NCBI RefSeq assembly: GCF_002563895.1
Contig: NZ_PDJB01000001.1
Location: 2,649,501 to 2,713,500, forward strand
Source of the DNA: Pseudomonas lurida
GTDB taxonomy: Bacteria; Pseudomonadota; Gammaproteobacteria; Pseudomonadales; Pseudomonadaceae
DNA length: 64,000 bases
Direction: 5' to 3'
Below the pieces are notes generated by a model. The model had not been told where the DNA came from, did not search any database, and saw only the letters and a program-made list of their open reading frames with translations. The translations under genes and the position numbers were made by a program. Shown in pieces: positions 1 to 10,899 of the stretch (position 1 is its first letter; each line of letters starts with the position of its first letter).

Positions 1-862
1 CGCCGGTGCCGTGGATGATGCACTTGGGCACACCCGTGGTGCCGCTGGAATAGAGGATGTACAGCGGATGATCGAACGGCACCGCGACGAATTCAGGCTC
101 GCCGCCCGGCTGGTAGAAGTCCTGCCACAGCGCGGCGCCGGCTGGGGTTTGATAATCCTGCACCCGCGCCTGTGGCCTGGCGTACGGCACGATGATCAAT
201 TGCTCCAGGGACGGCAGGCGCGCGAGGATCTCATTGAGCTTGGCGGTCTGGTCGATGTCCTTGCCGGCATAGCGGTAACCGGCGCAGGTGATCAGCACCT
301 TGGGTTCGATCTGGCCGAAACGGTCGATCACGCCCTGGGTGCCGAAGTCCGGGGATGAACACGACCAGATCGCGCCGAGGCTGGTGGTGGCCAGCATGCC
401 CACCAGGGTCTGCCAAGTGTTGGGCATGCACGCCGCGACGCGGTCACCCACGCCGACGCCCGCGGCCCGCAGGCTTTGCTGCAGGCCGGCGACATGGGCG
501 GCCAGCTCGGCGTAGGTCAATGCTTCGCGCTGGCCGTCTTCGCTGATGGCGATCACCGCAGGGTGATCATCGCGGCGGCGCAACAAGTGCTCGGCAAAGT
601 TCAGGGTCGCGCCGGGAAACCACTGGGCGCTAGGCATTTCAGCGTCTTCGATCAGCACCGCCGTAGGTGGGCTGCGAAACTGCACGCCGAAGAACGCCAC
701 GATGGCCCGCCAGAAGTCCGGGCGCTGGTCGATGCTCCACTGGTGCAGGGCCGGGTAATCGTCGAGCTGCAGGCCGTAGCGCGCGTTGATGTAGCGTCGG
801 AACTGGTCCATCCGCGTGTTGGCGATGCGTTCCGGGGAAGGTTGCCAGAGGATGTCGGACAT
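1..862 (-). CDS. Acetoacetyl-CoA synthetase, N-terminal part (gene runs off the left edge)
   Basis: The gene reads leftwards from an ATG at 862 and is still open at position 1, giving the first 287 residues of a protein that is usually about 650 residues. It has an ANL-superfamily adenylating fold: an N-terminal segment with W-F-P-G-A at about 83-87, and the AMP-binding P-loop SSGTTG at 272-277 followed by P-K at 279-280. The family activates acetoacetate to acetoacetyl-CoA in the cytoplasm using ATP and CoA. Lying downstream of bdhA, it would complete 3-hydroxybutyrate use (hydroxybutyrate to acetoacetate to acetoacetyl-CoA). An AAGAGA motif precedes the start. Another short-chain acyl-CoA synthetase is possible, but the context favours acetoacetate. 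Confidence 0.85.
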   Translation of the reverse strand, partial: MSDILWQPSPERIANTRMDQFRRYINARYGLQLDDYPALHQWSIDQRPDFWRAIVAFFGVQFRSPPTAVLIEDAEMPSAQWFPGATLNFAEHLLRRRDDHPAVIAISEDGQREALTYAELAAHVAGLQQSLRAAGVGVGDRVAACMPNTWQTLVGMLATTSLGAIWSCSSPDFGTQGVIDRFGQIEPKVLITCAGYRYAGKDIDQTAKLNEILARLPSLEQLIIVPYARPQARVQDYQTPAGAALWQDFYQPGGEPEFVAVPFDHPLYILYSSGTTGVPKCIIHGTG

Positions 863-896
863 ACGCGAGTCTCTTGTTCTTATACAAATCGACCGG

Positions 897-921
897 GTGT
901 GGGAGCGGCGGTGCCTGCGCG
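897..921. repeat. Degenerate single REP-like sequence
   Basis: A GTGTGGGAGCGGCGGTGCCTG stretch in the 67-bp gap between the synthetase start and the bdhA stop resembles one arm of the local REP family. It has no partner arm. Likely a decayed REP. Confidence 0.4.
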
Positions 922-929
922 ACTGGGGT

Positions 930-1703
930 TTACTGCGCCAACCAGCCGCCGTCGATATTCCACGCCGCGCCGCGCACCTGGCTGCCGGCTTCGCTGCACA
1001 GGAACAACACCAGTTCGCCCAATTGTGGTGGCGTCACAAATGCCAGGGACGGCTGTTTCTCCGCCAGCAAATCATGTTGCGCCTGCTGCGGGTCCACGCC
1101 GCTGGCGGCGCGATCATCAATCTGTTTCTGCACCAGCGGCGTCAGCACCCAGCCGGGACAGATGGCGTTGCAGGTGACGTTGCTGGTGGCGGTCTCCAGG
1201 CCGACCACTTTGGTCAGGCCGATCACCCCGTGCTTGGCCGCCACATACGCCGCCTTGCCCACCGAACCGACCTGGCCGTGCACCGAGGCAATATTGACGA
1301 TACGCCCCCAGCCCTTGGCCTTCATCCCCGGCAAGCTCAAGCGCGTGCTGTGGAACACCGACGACAGGTTGATCGCGATGATCGAGTCCCAGCGCTCGGC
1401 GGGGAAGTCTTCCACGGCCGCCACGTGCTGGATGCCGGCGTTGTTGACGAGGATGTCGACGCCGCCGAATTCACGCTCGGCATAGGCGAACATGTCGGCG
1501 ATCTGCGCCGGGTCGCTGACGTCGGCCGGATGGTGGCCGACCTTGCCGCCCAAGGCCTGCACCTGGGCAACCACTGCGCTGGCGTCGCCGAAGCCGTTGA
1601 GGATCAGGTTGGCACCGGCCTTGGCCAGGCTCAAGGCGATGCCCAGGCCAATGCCGCTGGTGGAGCCAGTGACCAGGGCGGTCTTGCCGTTCAATGTCGT
1701 CAT
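930..1703 (-). CDS. bdhA: 3-hydroxybutyrate dehydrogenase (SDR family)
   Basis: A 257-residue classical short-chain dehydrogenase that oxidises (R)-3-hydroxybutyrate to acetoacetate with NAD+. Visible motifs: the nucleotide-binding TGSTSGIG at 12-19, NNAG near residue 90, a catalytic Ser in NIASVHG near 139, and YVAAK (the YxxxK pair) near 152-156. The frame opens five codons earlier, but the start at 1703 (MTTLNGKTALVTG) gives the usual family length and places the Rossmann motif normally. It is 7 bp from the upstream permease stop, so the two are almost certainly co-transcribed, with the acetoacetyl-CoA synthetase following. Expression is probably driven by the sigma-54 promoter in front of the permease. 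Confidence 0.93.
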   Translation of the reverse strand: MTTLNGKTALVTGSTSGIGLGIALSLAKAGANLILNGFGDASAVVAQVQALGGKVGHHPADVSDPAQIADMFAYAEREFGGVDILVNNAGIQHVAAVEDFPAERWDSIIAINLSSVFHSTRLSLPGMKAKGWGRIVNIASVHGQVGSVGKAAYVAAKHGVIGLTKVVGLETATSNVTCNAICPGWVLTPLVQKQIDDRAASGVDPQQAQHDLLAEKQPSLAFVTPPQLGELVLFLCSEAGSQVRGAAWNIDGGWLAQ

Positions 1704-1710
1704 GAAAACC

Positions 1711-3102
1711 TCACACAATGCCAGTGGCGTAGAAAGTACCGATCACCACGAACACCGCGAGGGTCTTGATGATCGTGATACCGAAGATGTCCTTGTAGGC
1801 TTCGCGGTGGGTCAGCCCGGTCACCGCCAGCAGCGTGATCACCGCGCCGTTGTGGGGCAGGGTGTCCATGCCGCCGCTGGCCATGGCCGCGACGCGGTGC
1901 AGCACTTCAAGCGGGATATTGGCCGCATGGGCCGCCGAAATAAAGCTTTCGGACATGGCCGCCAAGGCAATGCTCATGCCGCCCGACGCGGAGCCGGTGA
2001 TACCGGCCAGCAGGGTCACGGTGATCGCTTCGTTGACCAGCGGGTTGGGAATGCCCTTGAGCCAGTCGGCCAGCACCAGGAAGCCCGGCAGCGAGGCGAT
2101 CACCGCACCAAAGCCGTATTCCGACGCGGTGTTCATCGCGGCGAGCAATGCACCGCTGACCGCGCTTTTGCTGCCTTCGGCGAGCTTGCTCTTGATCGCC
2201 GAGAAACCGAACACCAGCACCACGATAATCCCCACCAGCAAGGCCGCCTGCACCGCCCAGATCGCGGTGAGCTTGGCGATCTCGGTGGTGACCGGGGTAC
2301 TCATGCCCGGCAGGCTGAGGCTGTGGGTCTTGCCGTACCACTGCGGGATCCAGTGGGTGAACAGCAGGTTCATCACGCCCACCAGGATCAGCGGCGACAG
2401 CGCGATCCATGGGTTGGGCAGGGTGAGGTTCTCGGCAGTCTCCGGCTCGTTACGCAGCTCGGTGCCGTACCCTTCACCCGCACGCTGGGCCTTGTTGCGC
2501 TGGCGGGCCAGGTACAGCATGCCGGTGCAGAACACGAAGATCGTACCAATCAGGCCCAGCCATGGCGCGGCCCAGGCCGTGGTGTTGAAGAACGTGCTGG
2601 GGATGATGTTCTGGATCTGCGGCGTGCCGGGCAGGGCGTCCATGGTGAACGAGAACGCGCCAAGGGCAATGGTCGCCGGGATCAGGCGCTTGGGGATATT
2701 GCTCTGGCGGAACATCTCCGCCGCGAACGGGTACACCGCGAACACCACCACGAACAGCGACACGCCGCCATAGGTGAGCAGGGCGCAGACCAGCACGATC
2801 ACCAGCATGGCCTGGCGCGTGCCGAGCAAGCGAATGGCCGCCGCCACGATCGAGCGTGAAAAGCCCGACAGCTCGATCAGCTTGCCGAACACCGCACCCA
2901 GCAGGAACACCGGGAAATACAGTTTGATGAAGCCGACCATTTTTTCCATGAACACCCCGGTAAAGGCAGGCGCGACGGCAGAAGGGTCGGTAAGCAGGAC
3001 AGCGCCGAGGGCGGCGATGGGGGCAAACAGGATAACGCTATAGCCACGGTAGGCAGCCAGCATCAGCAGCGCGAGGGCTGCCAGGGCAATGATCACACTC
3101 AT
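1711..3102 (-). CDS. GntP-family permease, probable 3-hydroxybutyrate transporter
   Basis: A 463-residue, very hydrophobic inner-membrane protein with about 12-14 membrane segments and the glycine-rich loops of the GntP family (for example GITGSASGGMSIALAAM near residue 375 and MASGGMDTLPHNGAV near 410). GntP proteins are proton-driven importers of gluconate or short hydroxy acids. Position upstream of bdhA and downstream of hbcR argues that the substrate is 3-hydroxybutyrate, as for the P. aeruginosa PA2003-PA2005 cluster. GGAG lies 7 bp before the ATG. Substrate is inferred from context only. Confidence 0.88.
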   Translation of the reverse strand: MSVIIALAALALLMLAAYRGYSVILFAPIAALGAVLLTDPSAVAPAFTGVFMEKMVGFIKLYFPVFLLGAVFGKLIELSGFSRSIVAAAIRLLGTRQAMLVIVLVCALLTYGGVSLFVVVFAVYPFAAEMFRQSNIPKRLIPATIALGAFSFTMDALPGTPQIQNIIPSTFFNTTAWAAPWLGLIGTIFVFCTGMLYLARQRNKAQRAGEGYGTELRNEPETAENLTLPNPWIALSPLILVGVMNLLFTHWIPQWYGKTHSLSLPGMSTPVTTEIAKLTAIWAVQAALLVGIIVVLVFGFSAIKSKLAEGSKSAVSGALLAAMNTASEYGFGAVIASLPGFLVLADWLKGIPNPLVNEAITVTLLAGITGSASGGMSIALAAMSESFISAAHAANIPLEVLHRVAAMASGGMDTLPHNGAVITLLAVTGLTHREAYKDIFGITIIKTLAVFVVIGTFYATGIV

Positions 3103-3157
3103 GGTGTGTCTCCATCGGATTGTTATTTTTGTGGGGTGACGCGGTGGGAAGGGCTAT

Positions 3158-3173
3158 AGCGAGATGTGTGCCA
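3158..3173 (-). promoter_or_regulatory. Sigma-54 (RpoN) promoter of the permease-bdhA unit
   Basis: The minus strand reads TGGCACACATCTCGCT. It matches the -24/-12 consensus TGGCACRNNNNTTGCW at every fixed position but one, with GG and GC correctly spaced. It lies about 55 bp upstream of the permease start and next to a gene for a sigma-54 activator. Confidence 0.85.
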
Positions 3174-3216
3174 ACAACCCAAGTGTTTGAAATATAAGGG
3201 TTAATTATAGATTTTG

Positions 3217-3251
3217 GATGACAGTCATCAATTTAGTCTCTTATTTGAGAC
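3217..3251. promoter_or_regulatory. Candidate enhancer-protein (HbcR) binding region
   Basis: Two palindromes lie 45-95 bp upstream of the sigma-54 promoter: GATGACAGTCATC (3217-3229) and GTCTC-N6-GAGAC (3236-3251). A third, imperfect copy of the second motif occurs at 3381-3396. This is the expected location of upstream activator sites. Assignment to HbcR is inference. Confidence 0.45.
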
Positions 3252-3266
3252 AAATGCAGATCAAAT

Positions 3267-3352
3267 GTGGGAGCGGGCTTGCCCGCGAAGGGGGGGAGCC
3301 AGAAAGAAACGCTTTGCTGATACACCGAATTCGCGGGCAAGCCCGCTCCCAC
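3267..3352. repeat. REPIN (paired inverted REP)
   Basis: GTGGGAGCGGGCTTGCCCGCG and its inverted copy CGCGGGCAAGCCCGCTCCCAC are separated by about 44 bp. This is the typical REP doublet of fluorescent pseudomonads. It sits between hbcR and the permease promoter. Confidence 0.9.
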
Positions 3353-3380
3353 ATTGGAATGTCTTTGTATGTGGAATAGT

Positions 3381-3395
3381 GTCTCTTTATCGAGA

Positions 3396-3396
<1 letters not shown>
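3381..3396. promoter_or_regulatory. Second GTCTC-N6-GAGAT motif, candidate distal HbcR site
   Basis: GTCTCTTTATCGAGAT overlaps the hbcR stop codon. It repeats the 3236-3251 palindrome with one arm mismatch. It could be a distal enhancer site, separated from the proximal one by the REPIN. Confidence 0.3.
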
Positions 3397-4796
<1,400 letters not shown>

Positions 4797-4839
4797 GTTC
4801 AGGCTACCAACACAAATTGGACATGGATTCGCGACCCTG

Positions 4840-4854
4840 GTGGGAGCGGGCGTG
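4840..4854. repeat. Partial REP sequence
   Basis: GTGGGAGCGGGCGTG in the 59-bp gap between hbcR and the following ABC gene matches the first part of the REP core and then diverges. No partner arm is present. Confidence 0.45.
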
Positions 4855-4855
4855 T

Positions 4856-6427
4856 TTACAAGGGGATGTGCGCCGCTGCCAGCAGCTCTTTGGTGTACGG
4901 ATGTTGCGGTGCATCGAACACCTCATGGCTCGCGCCGCGCTCCACCACCTTGCCGTCCTTGATCACGATCATGTCATGGGCCATGGCGCGTACCACGGCC
5001 AGGTCATGGCTGATAAACAAGTAGGTCAGGCCGTATTTGTCTTGCAGTTCACGCAGCAACGCCACCACTTGTTTCTGCACGGTGCGGTCGAGGGCCGAGG
5101 TGGGTTCGTCGAGCAGCATCAGTGCCGGCTTGAGCACCAGGGCGCGGGCGATGGCGATGCGCTGGCGCTGCCCACCGGAAAACTCGTGGGGGTAGCGGTG
5201 GCGACTGGCGGGGTCGAGGCCTACGTCCTTGAGCACCTGGATCACTTGCGCATCGCGGTCGGCCAGGCTGCACGGTGCGTGCACCTCCAGGCCTTCGCTG
5301 ATGATCTGCTCTACGGTCATGCGCGGGCTGAGGCTGCCGTAAGGGTCCTGGAACACCACCTGCATCTGCTTGCGCCACGGGCGCATTTGCTGAGGGTTCA
5401 GCGGGTCGAGGGCTTCCCCCTGGAAGCGGATACTGCCGGTGGAATCCAGCAGCCGCAGGATCGCCTGGCCCAATGTGGACTTGCCGGAACCGGACTCGCC
5501 AACAATTCCCAGGGTCTTGCCGCGTTGCACGCTGAGGCTGATGCCATCTACCGCCCGCAGGTAGGTCTTGCGTCGAAACAGCCCGCCGCTGAGGGGGAAT
5601 TGCACGGTGAGGTCGTCCACCTGCAGTACCGTTTCGCGCACATCGCTGCACAGCGCCTCAGCGTCCGGCTCCGCATCCAGCAGCAGGCGGCTGTACGGGT
5701 GCTGCGGCGCATTGAACAGGGTCTGGCAGTCGGCCTGCTCGACAATCTCGCCGGCCCGCATCACGCACACGCGCTGGGCAATGCTGCGCACCAGGTTAAG
5801 GTCGTGGCTGATCAGCAGCAACGACATGCCCAGGCGTTCCTGCAGGGACTTGAGCAGCAGCAGGATCTTGCGCTGCACCGTCACGTCCAGCGCGGTAGTG
5901 GGTTCGTCAGCGATCAGCAGTTCCGGCTCGCACGCCAGGGCCATGGCGATCATCACGCGTTGGCGCTGGCCACCGGACAGCTGATGGGGATAGGCCTTGA
6001 GTCGCTCCTGGGGTTTCTGGATGCCCACCAGCTCGAGCAATTCGAGGATGCGCGCCTGCGCCGCCTTGCCGCCCATGCCCTTGTGCAGCAGCAGGGTTTC
6101 ACCGATCTGCTTTTCGATGCTGTGCAACGGGTTGAGGGAGGTCATCGGCTCCTGGAAGATCATTGCAATGCGGTTGCCGCGCAGCTTTTGCAAGGTGGCG
6201 GCCGAAGCCCCCACCAATTCCTGGCCGCGGTACGTGATGGAACCGGTGGTTTCGGTACCGGCCTGCGGGAGCAATTGCAGGATCGAATGGGCCGTCACCG
6301 ACTTGCCCGAGCCTGACTCGCCTACCAGCGCCAGGCATTCGCCGGCGCGCACGTCCAGGCACAGGTTGCGCACCACCGTCTGGCTGCTGAAGGCGACACT
6401 GAGGTCGCGGATTTCGATCAGGTTCAT
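4856..6427 (-). CDS. Yej/Npp-type ABC transporter ATPase, two fused ATP-binding domains (second copy)
   Basis: A 523-residue cytoplasmic ATPase of the YejF/NppD type, with two complete nucleotide-binding domains. Each carries Walker A (GESGSGKS, near residues 36 and 310) and a signature motif (LSGGQRQRV and FSGGQRQRI), followed by Walker B. It powers import of peptides or peptide-like compounds through the two permeases encoded just upstream. It is the last gene of a four-gene operon (binding protein, permease, permease, ATPase), 10 bp after the preceding stop. A closely similar protein is encoded at 11345-12955, so this is one of two paralogous sets. Its actual substrate is unknown. Confidence 0.92.
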   Translation of the reverse strand: MNLIEIRDLSVAFSSQTVVRNLCLDVRAGECLALVGESGSGKSVTAHSILQLLPQAGTETTGSITYRGQELVGASAATLQKLRGNRIAMIFQEPMTSLNPLHSIEKQIGETLLLHKGMGGKAAQARILELLELVGIQKPQERLKAYPHQLSGGQRQRVMIAMALACEPELLIADEPTTALDVTVQRKILLLLKSLQERLGMSLLLISHDLNLVRSIAQRVCVMRAGEIVEQADCQTLFNAPQHPYSRLLLDAEPDAEALCSDVRETVLQVDDLTVQFPLSGGLFRRKTYLRAVDGISLSVQRGKTLGIVGESGSGKSTLGQAILRLLDSTGSIRFQGEALDPLNPQQMRPWRKQMQVVFQDPYGSLSPRMTVEQIISEGLEVHAPCSLADRDAQVIQVLKDVGLDPASRHRYPHEFSGGQRQRIAIARALVLKPALMLLDEPTSALDRTVQKQVVALLRELQDKYGLTYLFISHDLAVVRAMAHDMIVIKDGKVVERGASHEVFDAPQHPYTKELLAAAHIPL

Positions 6428-6437
6428 ATGCGGTCAC

Positions 6438-7460
6438 TCATGAGCGTGGGTCGAAGGCATCACGTAATGCCTCGCCGATAAAGACCAGCAGCGACAGGAT
6501 CAGCGCCAGTGTGAAGAACGCCGTCAGGCCCAGCCATGGCGCTTGCAGGTTCTGCTTGCCCTGGGCGATCAGTTCACCCAGCGAGGCGCTGCCTGCGGGC
6601 ATGCCAAAGCCGAGGAAATCCAGGGCGCTTAGCGTAGAAATCGCCCCGGTCAGGATAAACGGCAGGTAGCTCAAGGTGGCGGTCATGGCGTTGGGCAGGA
6701 TATGCCGGCGAATGATCTTGCCGTCGCCCAGGCCCAATGCCCGTGCGGCCTTGACGTATTCCAGGTTGCGCCCGCGCAGGAACTCGGCGCGCACCACGTC
6801 CACCAGGGCCAGCCAGGAAAACAGCGCCATGATCCCCAGCAACCACCAGAAATTCGGCTCCACGAAGCCCGACAGGATGATCAGCAGGTACAGCACCGGC
6901 AGACCGGACCACACTTCAAGCACGCGCTGGCCAATCAAGTCCACCCAGCCACCGTAATAGCCCTGCAACGCACCCGCGGCAATGCCGATGGCGGCGCTGA
7001 TTGCCGTCAGTGCCAGGGCAAACAGGATCGACACCCGTGCGCCAAAGATCACCCGCGCCAGCACATCGCGCGATTGGTCATCGGTGCCCAGCCAGTTGAC
7101 CGCCGAGGGCGGGCTGGGGGCAGGGCGGGTCAGTTCGTAGTTGGGCGTGTCGTCGCTGAACGGGATCGGCGGGAACAGCATCCAGCCGCCGTCCTGCTTG
7201 ATCAGCTTTTGCACGTAGTCACTGCGGTAGTCGGCCTGGAACGGCAACTGGCCGCCGAACTGTTGCTCGGTGTAACGCTTGAACACCGGGAAATACAGTT
7301 CGTTCTTGAAGCTCAGCACCAAGGGCTTGTCATTGGCGATCAACTCGCCGCCGAGGGTCAGGATAAACAGGCCGATAAACAGCCACAGCGACCACCAGCC
7401 ACGACGATTCTTCTTGAACCGCTCAAAACGCCGACGCGCCACGGGAGACAGGTTAAGCAT
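6438..7460 (-). CDS. Yej/Npp-type ABC permease, YejE-like (second copy)
   Basis: A 340-residue inner-membrane permease of the OppC/YejE class. An N-terminal membrane segment (about 24-45) is followed by a large periplasmic region and a bundle of five segments. The coupling-loop EAA motif is visible as EYVKAARALGLGDGKIIRRHILPN. The ATG overlaps the upstream permease stop (ATGA), a sign of coupled translation. It is very similar along its length to the protein of 12957-13976, including the N-terminal RRRFERFK and the C-terminal LRDAFDPR. Confidence 0.93.
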   Translation of the reverse strand: MLNLSPVARRRFERFKKNRRGWWSLWLFIGLFILTLGGELIANDKPLVLSFKNELYFPVFKRYTEQQFGGQLPFQADYRSDYVQKLIKQDGGWMLFPPIPFSDDTPNYELTRPAPSPPSAVNWLGTDDQSRDVLARVIFGARVSILFALALTAISAAIGIAAGALQGYYGGWVDLIGQRVLEVWSGLPVLYLLIILSGFVEPNFWWLLGIMALFSWLALVDVVRAEFLRGRNLEYVKAARALGLGDGKIIRRHILPNAMTATLSYLPFILTGAISTLSALDFLGFGMPAGSASLGELIAQGKQNLQAPWLGLTAFFTLALILSLLVFIGEALRDAFDPRS

Positions 7461-8521
7461 CAGGCGTTCCTCGCGGCAAAGTCGATACGCGGGTCCACCA
7501 GGGTGTAGCAGAGGTCACCGATGAGTTTTATCAGGAGGCCGAACAGCGTGAAGATAAACAGCGAGCCGAACACCACCGGATAATCGCGGGACACCGCTGC
7601 TTCGTAGCTCATGCGGCCCAGGCCATCGAGGGAGAAGATCACCTCGATCAGCAGGGAGCCGGCAAAGAATACGGCGATGAACGCCTGGGGAATGCCCGAG
7701 ATCACCAGCAACATGGCATTGCGGAACACATGCCCGTACAGCACGCGTCGTTCGCTCAAACCCTTGGCGCGCGCGGTCACCACGTACTGGCGCGTGATTT
7801 CATTGAGGAACGAGTTCTTGGTCAGGATGGTCAGCGTGGCAAAGCCGCCGATGACCAGCGAGGTGACCGGCAGTACCAAGTGCCAGAAATAGTCGGCGAT
7901 CTTGCCCACGGTGCTCAACTCGTCGAAGTTCTCCGACACCAGCCCGCGTACCGGGAACCAGTTCAGTGACGTGCCGCCGGCAAAGACCACGATCAGGAAC
8001 ATCGCGAACAGGAACGCCGGCATGGCATAGCCGATGACGATCGCGGTGCTGCTCCATACGTCGAAGCTGCTGCCATGGCGCACCGCCTTGCGAATCCCCA
8101 AGGGGATCGACACCAGGTAGGTGATCAGCGTGGCCCACAGGCCGAGGGAAATGGTCACCGGCATTTTTTCGAGGATCAGGTCGATCACCGTCTTGCCACG
8201 AAAGAAGCTGTTGCCGAAGTCCAGCTGGGCGTAACTCTTGAGCATCAGCCACAGGCGTTCCGGCGCGGGCTTGTCGAAGCCGTACTGCTTTTCGATGTCG
8301 GCAATCAGCTTCGGGTCCAGGCCACGGCTGGCGCGGGAACCGCCGCTGATGCCCTCGCCGGATGAGCCGCCAACGCCACCGCCGCCAATCCCTTGCAGGT
8401 GGGCGATGGCTTGTTCCACCGGGCCGCCGGGGGCGGCCTGCACGATCACGAAATTCACCAGCAAGATGATCACCAGCGTCGGGATGATCAGCAGCAGGCG
8501 CCGCACGATATAGGCAAACAT
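7460..8521 (-). CDS. Yej/Npp-type ABC permease, YejB-like (second copy)
   Basis: A 353-residue inner-membrane permease of the DppB/YejB class, starting [16 protein letters not shown] with a membrane segment. The EAA loop reads [24 protein letters not shown] glycine/serine-rich insert ([18 protein letters not shown], about residues 45-62) lies in the first periplasmic loop and is not glycine-rich to this degree in the paralogue at 13978. It overlaps the stop of the binding-protein gene by ATGA. Confidence 0.93.
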   Translation of the reverse strand: MFAYIVRRLLLIIPTLVIILLVNFVIVQAAPGGPVEQAIAHLQGIGGGGVGGSSGEGISGGSRASRGLDPKLIADIEKQYGFDKPAPERLWLMLKSYAQLDFGNSFFRGKTVIDLILEKMPVTISLGLWATLITYLVSIPLGIRKAVRHGSSFDVWSSTAIVIGYAMPAFLFAMFLIVVFAGGTSLNWFPVRGLVSENFDELSTVGKIADYFWHLVLPVTSLVIGGFATLTILTKNSFLNEITRQYVVTARAKGLSERRVLYGHVFRNAMLLVISGIPQAFIAVFFAGSLLIEVIFSLDGLGRMSYEAAVSRDYPVVFGSLFIFTLFGLLIKLIGDLCYTLVDPRIDFAARNA

Positions 8522-10380
8522 CAGCGCGCACCTCCGCGTTTTTTCAGCTCAGCGTTCATTTGCTCGTTCGTCAGGGGCGTGGGGCTGATTTCCCACCAGG
8601 TTTCCAGGGCTTCGTCGTTTTTGGCCTCGATGGCCGGGCGGCCGAAGCGGTTCCACCACGCGGCCGAGGTGCCGGGCGGGTAGTAATTGGGGATCCAGAG
8701 GTAATTCCATTGCAGCACCCGGTCCAGCGCGTGGGCGTAGGTGAGCATCTGCGCCTGGGTGTCGGCCTTGACCAGCCCCTTGATCAGGCTGTCGACGGCC
8801 GGGTCCTTGAGCACCATGTAGTTGTTGGCGCCGGGATCAAAGGCAGCGGCTGAGCCGAAGTAGTTGTACAGCTCCATGCCGGGTGACGTGGTGACCGGGA
8901 AGCCGGTGACGATCATGTCGTAGTCGCGCGCCATCACGCGGTTCACATACTGCGAGGAGTCGATACGGCGAATATTCAGGGTGATGCCTATCTGCGCCAG
9001 GTTGCGCTTGTAAGGCAGCAACAGGCGCTCCATGCCGCTCTGGGCATTGAGGAACGTAAATTCCAGCGGCTCGCCTTCGGCATTCACCAGCTTGTCACCC
9101 TCGGGTTTCCAGCCGGCTTCCTCCAGCAATGCCAGGGCTTGCAACTGCTTGTCGCGGATCATGCCGCTGCCGTCGGTGACCGGCGCCTTGAACACCTGGG
9201 TGAATACCTCGTCCGGCACTTGGCCGCGCAACGGTTCAAGAATCGCGAGTTCCTCCTGGGTCGGCGGCTGGCTGGCGGCCAGCGGGCTGTTGGAGAAGAA
9301 GCTCTGCTGACGGATGTACATGTTTCGCATCATCTGCCGGTTGGCCCATTCGAAGTCCCACAGCATCGCCAGGGCCTGACGCACGCGGCGATCCTTGAAC
9401 ATCGGTTTTTGCACGTTGAATACATAGCCTTGTGCCGGTTGCGGCATCTCCTTGGCCAAGTGTGCGCGTTGCAAGCGACCGTCATCCAGGGCGGGGCCGT
9501 TGTAGCCGATGGAATACCCAGTGGCGGAAAATTCGCGGTTGAAATCGTAGGCGCCGCCGCGCAATACCTGGCGGGCCACTTCGGTGTCGCCGAAGTATTC
9601 CAGGCTCAGGTGATCGAAGTTGTACAGGCCACGGCTGACCGGCAAGTCCTTGCCCCACCAGTTCGGGTCGCGGGTAAAGGTGATGGTGCTGCCGGAGTCG
9701 ATCTTACTGACCTTGTACGGGCCGCTGCCCAGTGGCGCTTCATACCCGCCGCCGTTGGCGAAGTCGCGGGTTTTCCACCAATGCTCGGGGAACACCGGCA
9801 GGGTGGCAATATCCAGGGGCAGCGTGCGGTTTTCATTGCTGGAGAAGTCGAAGCGCACCTGGCGCTCGCTTTCGACTTCGACGTGCTTGACGTCGGCGAA
9901 CAGGGTGCGAAAGCGCAGGCTGCCTTGGGTCATCAACAGGTCGAAGCTATAGCGCACGTCTTCGGCGGTGATCGGCTTGCCATCGGCGAAGCGTGCCTTG
10001 GGGTTGAGGAAGAACCGCAACGACAGGCCATCGTCGGCGCGTTCCATCTTCTCGGCGACCAGGCCGTAGACCGTGTAGGGCTCGTCCAGGGAACGCTGGG
10101 CCAGGGGCGCATAGAGCCAGCCGTCGACCTGGGAAACGCCGATGCCTTTGTCGATATAGGGCAACACATGGTCAAAGCGCCCGATCTCGATGGCCGAGCG
10201 GCGCAGGCTGCCGCCCTTTGGGGCATTGGGGTTGGCGTAGTCGAAATGGGTAAAGCCGGCGGGGTACTTGGCCGGTTCGCCGTACACCGTCAGGTACGGT
10301 TGGGGCGCCGCGATCACGGCGGAGCTGGCCAGCAGTAGGGCCAGGGTCGAGCTCAGCATGTAGGAAAAAGCCAATCGCAT
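8521..10380 (-). CDS. Periplasmic peptide-binding protein, YejA-like (second copy)
   Basis: A 619-residue family-5 (SBP_bac_5) extracellular solute-binding protein. The frame opens 18 codons earlier, but the start at 10380 gives a clean signal peptide ([24 protein letters not shown], cut near residue 24) and has AAGG upstream. Hallmarks include the N-terminal [18 protein letters not shown] block and the domain core near WYLW-like residues at the C-terminal third. It should capture peptide substrates for the permeases that follow. Unlike the neighbouring npp operon, this unit has only one binding-protein gene. Confidence 0.92.
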   Translation of the reverse strand: MRLAFSYMLSSTLALLLASSAVIAAPQPYLTVYGEPAKYPAGFTHFDYANPNAPKGGSLRRSAIEIGRFDHVLPYIDKGIGVSQVDGWLYAPLAQRSLDEPYTVYGLVAEKMERADDGLSLRFFLNPKARFADGKPITAEDVRYSFDLLMTQGSLRFRTLFADVKHVEVESERQVRFDFSSNENRTLPLDIATLPVFPEHWWKTRDFANGGGYEAPLGSGPYKVSKIDSGSTITFTRDPNWWGKDLPVSRGLYNFDHLSLEYFGDTEVARQVLRGGAYDFNREFSATGYSIGYNGPALDDGRLQRAHLAKEMPQPAQGYVFNVQKPMFKDRRVRQALAMLWDFEWANRQMMRNMYIRQQSFFSNSPLAASQPPTQEELAILEPLRGQVPDEVFTQVFKAPVTDGSGMIRDKQLQALALLEEAGWKPEGDKLVNAEGEPLEFTFLNAQSGMERLLLPYKRNLAQIGITLNIRRIDSSQYVNRVMARDYDMIVTGFPVTTSPGMELYNYFGSAAAFDPGANNYMVLKDPAVDSLIKGLVKADTQAQMLTYAHALDRVLQWNYLWIPNYYPPGTSAAWWNRFGRPAIEAKNDEALETWWEISPTPLTNEQMNAELKKRGGAR

Positions 10381-10459
10381 TGTCAGCCTTGAACGCCGTA
10401 TGGAGAAGAAAAGGGATTTGTACGCTAACGGCATCAGCGTCGCCAGTCATCGCATGCAC

Positions 10460-10486
10460 AACGGCCCACCAAAAGGCGGGCCGTTG
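10460..10486. terminator. Stem-loop downstream of ppiC
   Basis: AACGGCCCACC-AAAA-GGCGGGCCGTT forms an 11-bp stem with one mismatch. It lies 25 bp past the ppiC stop. The T-run is short on either strand, so its efficiency is doubtful. Confidence 0.5.
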
Positions 10487-10510
10487 TTTATAGCATCAGC
10501 ACAGACTGGA

Positions 10511-10792
10511 TCAGTCTTGGCGGCTGGTGACTTCCAGCAGGTGGTAGCCGAACTGGGTTTTTACCGGGCCTTGCACGGTGTTGACCGGGGCGCTGAATAC
10601 GACGGTGTCGAATTCCTTGACCATCTGGCCTGGACCGAACGAACCCAGGTCACCACCTTGGCGGCTGGATGGGCAGCTGGAGTTGGCTTTGGCGACTTCT
10701 GCGAAATCAGCGCCGCCTTCGATTTGGGCTTTGAGTTCGTTGCACTTGTCTTCGGTGGACACGAGGATATGACGGGCGGTGGCTTTGGCCAT
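10511..10792 (-). CDS. ppiC: Parvulin-type peptidyl-prolyl cis-trans isomerase C
   Basis: A 93-residue single-domain parvulin. It has the ARHILVSTEDKC opening, FAEVAKANSSCPSS and GGDLGSFGPGQMVKEFD blocks, and the FGYHLLEV ending typical of PpiC. It has no signal peptide, so it acts in the cytoplasm. The frame stays open far upstream into repeat sequence, but the ATG at 10792 has AAGGAG at the right spacing and gives the standard PpiC length. It lies between the two peptide-transporter operons and seems to be transcribed on its own. Confidence 0.95.
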   Translation of the reverse strand: MAKATARHILVSTEDKCNELKAQIEGGADFAEVAKANSSCPSSRQGGDLGSFGPGQMVKEFDTVVFSAPVNTVQGPVKTQFGYHLLEVTSRQD

Positions 10793-10899
10793 GGTATGTA
10801 ACTCCTTGAGTAAAAAGGGTGAGCGTACCGGATTCAGGCGGTTATTTCCTGGCAAAGTTCCGTGGGCGGGATGGCTGGTAGGTTGATTGGGGGCATATC

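Noticed and set aside
1835..2773. 312-codon plus-strand frame opposite the GntP permease, and similar mirror frames throughout the ABC operons
   Set aside because: Composition mirrors the true gene on the other strand, and no conserved motif is present.
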